Assembly: GCF_013033355.1 (NCBI RefSeq)
Contig: NZ_WQDY01000008.1
Location: 124,001-188,000 of the forward strand
Reading direction: 5' to 3'
Length of the DNA stretch: 64,000 nucleotides
From: Ruegeria lacuscaerulensis
GTDB taxonomy: Bacteria > Pseudomonadota > Alphaproteobacteria > Rhodobacterales > Rhodobacteraceae
Below are positions 59,403 through 64,000 of this stretch, in pieces. A program made the position numbers and the translations under genes. Within the stretch, counting starts at the first letter, position 1, and each line of letters starts with the position of its first letter. The notes under the pieces are model-generated. The model saw only the letters and a list, made by a program, of their open reading frames with translations, was not told the origin of the DNA and did not search any database.

Positions 59403-60710
59403 ATGCCCCGTGACTATTTGAAAAAGGCGACATTGACGGCGCAATCTCATGCGTCCGAAGTGCACGACACGGTCAAGACAATCCTGGCCGATATCGAGGC
59501 GGGTGGTGATGCCAAGGCGCTGGAATACGCCGCCAAGTTCGACAAGTTCGACGGCAATGTGCTGATGACGCAGGCCGAGATTGATGCGGCCATCGCGTTG
59601 GTGCCCGAAAAGCTGAAGGCTGATATCCGCTTTGCTCATGACAATGTGCGCCGCTTTGCAGAGGCTCAGAAAGCGACCGTATCAGATGTCGAGGTCGAGA
59701 TCGTGCCGGGCGTCATCGCCGGGCAAAAAGCGATCCCGGTGGACGCGGCGGGGTGTTATGTGCCGGGCGGGCGGTATAGCCATATCGCCAGCGCGATCAT
59801 GACCGTGACCACGGCCAAAGTGGCGGGTTGTCGTCATATCACAGCCTGTTCGCCGCCGCGCCCCGGTGAAGGAGTGGCGCCAGCCATTGTCTATGCCGCG
59901 CATATCTGTGGGGCAGACAGCATTCTGGCCATGGGCGGTGTGCAAGGCGTGGCGGCGATGACCTATGGCCTGTTCGGCCTGCCGCGCGCGAATATCCTTG
60001 TGGGCCCGGGCAATCAGTTCGTAGCCGAGGCCAAGCGCATCCTCTATGGCAAGGTCGGCATCGACATGATCGCCGGTCCCACAGACAGTCTGATCCTTGC
60101 CGACATCAGCGCTGACGCGCATGTGGTCGCGACCGATTTGGTCAGTCAGGCCGAGCACGGATACAATTCACCCGTCTGGCTGGTGACGGATGATCGACCA
60201 TTGGCCGAGAAAGTGATGCAACTGGTTCCTTCACTGATCGAAGACCTTCCGGAACTGAACCGCGAAAACGCCTCGGCCGCGTGGCGCGACTATGCCGAGG
60301 TGATCCTGTGCGCCGATCGCGAAGAAATGGCCGCCTGTTCTGACTCCTATGCGCCTGAACACCTGACTGTGCAGGCCGAGGATTTGGATTGGTGGCTGGA
60401 CCGGCTGACCTGCTATGGGTCTCTGTTTCTGGGCGAAGAGACGACAGTGTCTTATGGCGACAAGGCTACTGGCACCAATCACGTCCTGCCGACGTCCGGC
60501 GCGGCCAGTTATACTGGGGGGTTGAGTGTCCACAAATACATGAAGATCGTCACGTGGCAACGCGCAACGCGCGAGGGATCGAAGCCCATCGCCATTGCGA
60601 CCGCTCGCATTTCCCGGCTGGAAGGGATGGAGGGCCACGCCCGCGCGGCTGATGTGCGGTTGGCGAAGTATTTCCCCGATGAGCAATTCGACCTGTCCGC
60701 AGATGGATGA
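59403..60710 (+). CDS. hpsN: Sulfopropanediol 3-dehydrogenase HpsN
   Basis: A 435-residue histidinol-dehydrogenase-like, zinc-dependent enzyme that oxidises (R)-DHPS to (R)-sulfolactate with NAD+. Zinc ligands appear in SQAEHGYNSPVWLV (Gln and His), YGDKATGTNHVLPT (Asp) and the late EGMEGHARAADVRL (His). GYCV-type VDAAGCYVPGGRYSHIAS is also present. True HisD differs in substrate contacts and gene context. The TRAP, hpsO, hpsP and comDE neighbours support the assignment. hpsO overlaps its end by eight bases. Confidence 0.9.
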   Translation: MPRDYLKKATLTAQSHASEVHDTVKTILADIEAGGDAKALEYAAKFDKFDGNVLMTQAEIDAAIALVPEKLKADIRFAHDNVRRFAEAQKATVSDVEVEIVPGVIAGQKAIPVDAAGCYVPGGRYSHIASAIMTVTTAKVAGCRHITACSPPRPGEGVAPAIVYAAHICGADSILAMGGVQGVAAMTYGLFGLPRANILVGPGNQFVAEAKRILYGKVGIDMIAGPTDSLILADISADAHVVATDLVSQAEHGYNSPVWLVTDDRPLAEKVMQLVPSLIEDLPELNRENASAAWRDYAEVILCADREEMAACSDSYAPEHLTVQAEDLDWWLDRLTCYGSLFLGEETTVSYGDKATGTNHVLPTSGAASYTGGLSVHKYMKIVTWQRATREGSKPIAIATARISRLEGMEGHARAADVRLAKYFPDEQFDLSADG

Positions 60711-61464
60711 CCCGCGCGCGTTGTTTGACCTGACCGGGCGGGTGGCTTGCGTCACCGGGGCAAGCTCGGGCCTGGGCCGACGGGCGGCGCAGGCTCTGGC
60801 CGCCGCTGGGGCACGGGTAGTGGGCGTCGCGCGCCGGGCAGAGGCGTTGGCAGGACTGAAAGCCGAACTTGGCGACAAGGGCGCGACAGTGACAGCTGAT
60901 GTGGCCGACCGTGCGGGGCTTGGAAGGCTGGTTGAACAGATCAGCTTAGCATTCGGTGCGCCTGACATTGTCATCCATGCTGCCGGGATCAACACCCGCG
61001 AGGTGGCGGATGAAGTCACGCCTGATGGTTGGGACGCGACGCTGGCGCTGAACCTGAGCGCGCCTTTTTTCCTAAGCCAGGCATTGGTGCCCGCAATGAA
61101 GGCGAAAGGTTGGGGGCGCATTGTCAACTTTGCTTCACTGCAGACCACGCGGGCCTTTCCAGGGGGGATTGCGTATGGGGCGTCAAAGGCCGGGATCGGG
61201 CAGCTGACCCGTGCCATGGCAGAGGCATGGTCGCCACATGGCATCACCGCCAATGCCATCGGACCGGGGTTCTTTCCGACCGAGCTGACTCAGGCCGTGT
61301 TCGACGACCCTGACCGCGCCGCGCGCAACGCCGCGCAGACCTGTATCGGACGTAATGGGTGGGTGGAGGATATCGACGGGCCGATCTTGTTCTTGTGCTC
61401 AGAAGCATCCAGCTACGTCACCGGGCAGGTGCTGATGGTCGATGGGGGGTTTACTGCGAAATGA
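60703..61464 (+). CDS. hpsO: DHPS 2-dehydrogenase-type short-chain dehydrogenase HpsO
   Basis: A 253-residue SDR. NAD(P) binding is by VTGASSGLGRRAA, the structural region by IHAAGINTREV, and catalysis by Ser and the YGASK motif in GGIAYGASKAGIGQL. With HpsP it is thought to interconvert the DHPS enantiomers through the 2-keto form, feeding HpsN. The ATG at 60703 lies within the hpsN end, and its stop overlaps hpsP (ATGA). Confidence 0.87.
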   Translation: MDDPRALFDLTGRVACVTGASSGLGRRAAQALAAAGARVVGVARRAEALAGLKAELGDKGATVTADVADRAGLGRLVEQISLAFGAPDIVIHAAGINTREVADEVTPDGWDATLALNLSAPFFLSQALVPAMKAKGWGRIVNFASLQTTRAFPGGIAYGASKAGIGQLTRAMAEAWSPHGITANAIGPGFFPTELTQAVFDDPDRAARNAAQTCIGRNGWVEDIDGPILFLCSEASSYVTGQVLMVDGGFTAK

Positions 61465-62441
61465 AAGCTCTGGTTTATGAGGGGGTTGAACACCTGGAAT
61501 TCCGGGATGTTCCGGACGCAGTTCCCGGACCAGAGGAACAGCTGATCCGTGTCGAAGCCGTGGGTATTTGCGGATCGGACATGCATGCCTATCTGGGACA
61601 TGATGCCAGACGTCCTGCGCCATTGATCCTGGGGCATGAAGCGGCAGGCGTGATTGTTGGTGGGCCACGCGAGGGGGCACGGGTGACGGTCAACCCTCTG
61701 GTCACGTGCGGCACGTGCGCGGTGTGCGAAGCGGGGCGGGAAAACCTGTGTCAAAACCGCCAGATCATTTCAATGCCGCCACGAGAGGGCGCATTTGCCC
61801 AATTTATCTCAATGCCCGAACGCAATTTGGTTGATGTGCCAGATGATATTCTTTTGTCGCGCGCGGCTTTGGCCGAGCCGTTGGCGGTTAGTTGGCATGC
61901 CGTACGGCTGGGGTTGGAAGCCTTGCACCCAGCGATGGAGCGTCGCGCTCTTGTTGTGGGCGGGGGGGCGATCGGACTGGCCGCAGCTTTGGCCCTGCAG
62001 GCGATGGGCGTGCAGGATGTCGTCATAGTTGAACCGAACGCGCTGCGACGGGCATATTTGTTGAATTTGCGGGCATTCGACGTAGTCTCTGAAACATCAG
62101 AAACCTTCCCTCTGGTGATCGATGCAGTGGGGTTTGCGGCGACGCGCGCTACTGCGTCGGCGTTGACGCAACCTGGTGGGGTCATGGTTCATGTCGGACT
62201 TGGCGAGGGTGCCGGAGGTTTGGACATTCGCCGCATGACCTTGCAGGAGATCACATTTATCGGCACCTATACCTATACGGCTGAGGATTTTCGCCAAACG
62301 GCTGCAGCTATTTTCGATGGACGGCTGGGTGCTTTGGACTGGGTTGAGGAGCGGCCGATGTCAGAGGGGGGCCGGGCGTTTCGGGATCTGCGTCGGGGAA
62401 TGGTCGCCGCGCCGAAAATCATCCTCGCACCGGAGCACTGA
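61461..62441 (+). CDS. hpsP: Zinc-binding alcohol dehydrogenase HpsP
   Basis: A 326-residue medium-chain dehydrogenase. Catalytic zinc ligands are in GICGSDMHAYLGHD and LGHEAAGVIVGG; the four structural-zinc cysteines lie in VTCGTCAVCEAGRENLC. The nucleotide fold begins ALVVGGGAIGLAAALALQAMG. It is the second DHPS 2-dehydrogenase paired with HpsO in the known pathway. The ATG overlaps the hpsO stop. No signal peptide. Confidence 0.87.
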   Translation: MKALVYEGVEHLEFRDVPDAVPGPEEQLIRVEAVGICGSDMHAYLGHDARRPAPLILGHEAAGVIVGGPREGARVTVNPLVTCGTCAVCEAGRENLCQNRQIISMPPREGAFAQFISMPERNLVDVPDDILLSRAALAEPLAVSWHAVRLGLEALHPAMERRALVVGGGAIGLAAALALQAMGVQDVVIVEPNALRRAYLLNLRAFDVVSETSETFPLVIDAVGFAATRATASALTQPGGVMVHVGLGEGAGGLDIRRMTLQEITFIGTYTYTAEDFRQTAAAIFDGRLGALDWVEERPMSEGGRAFRDLRRGMVAAPKIILAPEH

Positions 62442-62463
62442 CCGCGCCAGAAAGAGAGGTAAT

Positions 62464-62874
62464 ATGTATCGCAAAATTCTTGTACCCATGGCTTTGGACC
62501 ACGGCATATCGCCACATACGCTGGAAGTCGCGCGGGCCTTGTCAGCGGAAGGCGCCGAGATAGTCGCGCTACACGTCTATGAAATGCCGCAGGGATCGGT
62601 CAGCGCATATCTCGACAAAGATATGGTCGCCGAAGGGTTTCGCTCCGCCCGTAATTTGTTGCGTGACAAGGTTTCGGGGCTGGACGGGGTCAAGCCCGAG
62701 ATCATCAAAGGGCATACGGCCCGAACCATCATCGATTTCGCCAAGGATAACGACGTTGATTGCATCGTCATCGGGTCGCACAAGCCGGGCCTAAGTGACT
62801 ATTTTTTGGGATCGACCGCGTCTCGGGTCGTTCGTCATGCTGGCTGCGCGGTCCACGTGCACCGCAGGCCATAA
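62464..62874 (+). CDS. Universal stress protein (UspA family)
   Basis: A 136-residue single-domain Usp. It starts MYRKILVPMALDHGISPHTLEVARALS and ends with the ATP-binding pattern DCIVIGSHKPGLSDYFLGSTASRVVRHAGCAVHVHR, where GS..G and the final GSTASRVVRHA loop match ATP-binding members. Placed between hpsP and comD, 22 bases after hpsP; its role in sulfonate metabolism is unknown. AGAGAGG precedes the ATG. Confidence 0.9.
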   Translation: MYRKILVPMALDHGISPHTLEVARALSAEGAEIVALHVYEMPQGSVSAYLDKDMVAEGFRSARNLLRDKVSGLDGVKPEIIKGHTARTIIDFAKDNDVDCIVIGSHKPGLSDYFLGSTASRVVRHAGCAVHVHRRP

Positions 62875-62922
62875 CACTTCGAACTGCGCCTTGTGCGCCA
62901 AAACAGGACTGACTGACAGGAT

Positions 62923-63429
62923 ATGAATATAGACAAGAAGATCACGGACGATCTGGTGGCCAACGATATCTCGTTCGTCACTACCGTTCCTTGCAAACAG
63001 CTGGCCGGCGTTATTGCCGAGATCGACGAACGCGAGGGTATTTATCACATCCCTTCGAACAAAGAGGACGAAGGAATGGGCCTGTGCGCGGGTGCCTGGA
63101 TGGGTGGCAAACGCCCCGCGATTATCATGCAGAACACGGCGATCGGTGTGACGATCAATACGCTGGCCACGCTGATCCAGTATTACAGAATGCCATTGCC
63201 CATGCTGATTTCGTACCGGGGTGAGCTGCGCGAACCGATCGCCTGTCAAGTCGAAATGGCCGTTCACACAAAGGCACTGCTGGCGCAGCTGAATATCCCG
63301 ACCTATCACTTTCATCACAAGTCTGACGTAGAAGAGCTGGACGCGATCCTGAAATACACGTTCATGTGCAACAAGCCGGTCGCCATCCTGACCGACGCCA
63401 ATTTTTGGGGAGGCTATGGCGACCAATGA
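62923..63429 (+). CDS. comD: Sulfopyruvate decarboxylase, alpha subunit
   Basis: A 168-residue subunit forming, with ComE, the enzyme that decarboxylates 3-sulfopyruvate to sulfoacetaldehyde. It is the thiamine-diphosphate Pyr-domain half: ISFVTTVPCKQLAGVIAEID, then IPSNKEDEGMGLCAGAWMGGKRPAIIMQNT, where the Glu and the following Gly-rich part activate the cofactor. The downstream ComE start overlaps the stop (ATGA), so the two halves are made together. Confidence 0.9.
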   Translation: MNIDKKITDDLVANDISFVTTVPCKQLAGVIAEIDEREGIYHIPSNKEDEGMGLCAGAWMGGKRPAIIMQNTAIGVTINTLATLIQYYRMPLPMLISYRGELREPIACQVEMAVHTKALLAQLNIPTYHFHHKSDVEELDAILKYTFMCNKPVAILTDANFWGGYGDQ

Positions 63430-63980
63430 TCCGTTCTGAAATCCTGAAAGAAATCGCCCCGATTCTGCGTGATCAGCTGGTTGTCTGCAATATTGGCATC
63501 CCCAGTCAGGAACTGCATGCCATCGATGACCAGCCCTCTAATTTCTACATGTTGGGGACGATGGGGTTGGCGTCGTCCATAGGTCTTGGCCTTGCACTGT
63601 CACAACCCAAACCGGTCATCGTGATTGACGGGGATGGGTCGGTTCTGACCAATCTGGGTACGCTGCCAACAATCGCAAACAACGTGGCCGACAACTATAT
63701 TCTGCTGATCGTTGATAACGGATCATATGGTTCTACCGGCGACCAGCCTACTTACGCGGGACAGAAAACCTCTCTTGCGAAAATGGCAGAAGCGGCCGGT
63801 TGCGACAGGGTGATCGAGTGTCAGGCCGAAGACACCGGTCGGGTTGTGCAAGAGGCGTTGGAGGCGCGAAAGATGACCATCATCGTTGCCAAATGCCAAA
63901 GCGGAAACGCAAAAATGCCGCCGATTACCATGGATCCAGTCGTCATCCGGGACCGTTTCATGAAGGCAGTGCAAGCCTGA
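63426..63980 (+). CDS. comE: Sulfopyruvate decarboxylase, beta subunit
   Basis: A 184-residue thiamine-diphosphate PP-domain partner of ComD. The cofactor-binding motif is VIVIDGDGSVLTNLGTLPTIAN (GDG, then N about eleven residues on). ELHAIDDQPSNFYMLGTMGLASSIGLGLALS is the preceding phosphate-binding stretch. The ATG at 63426 overlaps the comD stop. Sulfoacetaldehyde would then go to Xsc, which is not in the window. The gene ends twenty bases before the right edge. Confidence 0.92.
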   Translation: MIRSEILKEIAPILRDQLVVCNIGIPSQELHAIDDQPSNFYMLGTMGLASSIGLGLALSQPKPVIVIDGDGSVLTNLGTLPTIANNVADNYILLIVDNGSYGSTGDQPTYAGQKTSLAKMAEAAGCDRVIECQAEDTGRVVQEALEARKMTIIVAKCQSGNAKMPPITMDPVVIRDRFMKAVQA

Positions 63981-64000
63981 CTTTGCGGTTTTGATATGTG

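Noticed and set aside
59403..60710. Histidinol dehydrogenase of histidine synthesis (hisD)
   Set aside because: The family is the same, but the TRAP, hpsO, hpsP and comDE neighbours point to the sulfonate enzyme HpsN.
1..64000. CRISPR arrays, tRNA or rRNA genes, insertion sequences, prophage
   Set aside because: No regularly spaced repeats, cloverleaf-like segments, rRNA sequence, transposase or phage genes were recognised on reading; short tRNAs could still be missed without a covariance search.

Overview
The window looks like a chromosomal segment of a marine alphaproteobacterium of the Roseobacter group (Rhodobacteraceae, Ruegeria-like). This is inferred from gene content: a MipZ-type ParA ATPase, an F0 ATP synthase operon with paired b' and b subunits, a TRAP transporter joined to 2,3-dihydroxypropane-1-sulfonate (DHPS) genes and sulfopyruvate decarboxylase, a betaine/TMAO-type ABC transporter, and many genes joined by 1, 4 or 8 base overlaps. 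No rRNA, tRNA, CRISPR array, transposase or phage gene was recognised.

Layout. 1-4032: homogentisate branch of tyrosine catabolism (hmgA, a 54-aa membrane protein, fahA, a metallo-beta-lactamase-fold protein cut by the window edge) with a divergent MarR regulator. 4096-10596: a class III nucleotide cyclase, an acyltransferase, mipZ, two transporters and an unknown protein. 10676-18852: a translation and secretion block on the minus strand, running from ffh through a GNAT enzyme, chorismate mutase, rpsP, bluB, a 48-aa membrane protein, rimM, a sulfotransferase-like gene and trmD. A plus-strand lysozyme-like lipoprotein gene then separates these from rplS and rpmE. The ffh leader is rich in hairpins. 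18940-23245: assorted enzymes and regulators (prolyl-tRNA deacylase, racemase, azoreductase, LysR, EamA exporter, ArsR). 23477-26120: atpI-atpB-atpE-atpF'-atpF, followed by two glycosyltransferases. 27954-34508: FadR-type regulator and aminotransferase, then smc between two small exported proteins.

34849-41966: a decayed methyltransferase, then a tight minus-strand operon (aldehyde dehydrogenase, M19 dipeptidase-like protein with altered metal ligands, a 561-aa protein of unknown family, a DUF3726-like protein, an Ldh-family reductase) with a divergent LysR gene. This looks like an uncharacterised catabolic pathway. 41972-43762: glutathione transferase, quinone reductase-like protein and a divergent HxlR regulator.

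44007-54909: a quaternary-amine-type ABC importer, two ureohydrolases (agmatinase/guanidinobutyrase family), a non-pyrrolysine MttB-type methyltransferase, a FAD oxidoreductase fused to a GcvT domain, and a LysR gene. The palindrome upstream of the LysR gene recurs, with the same arm and spacer lengths, upstream of the importer. I therefore infer one regulon importing and dismantling an N-methylated and/or guanidino compound; the substrate is unknown.

54906-63980: a LacI regulator and two operators face an operon of a 61-aa membrane protein, a TRAP transporter, hpsN, hpsO, hpsP, a universal stress protein, comD and comE. DHPS would be taken up, oxidised to sulfolactate and, through a step not encoded here, sulfopyruvate, which ComDE decarboxylates to sulfoacetaldehyde.

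All functions are read from sequence motifs and gene context; nothing was searched against a database.
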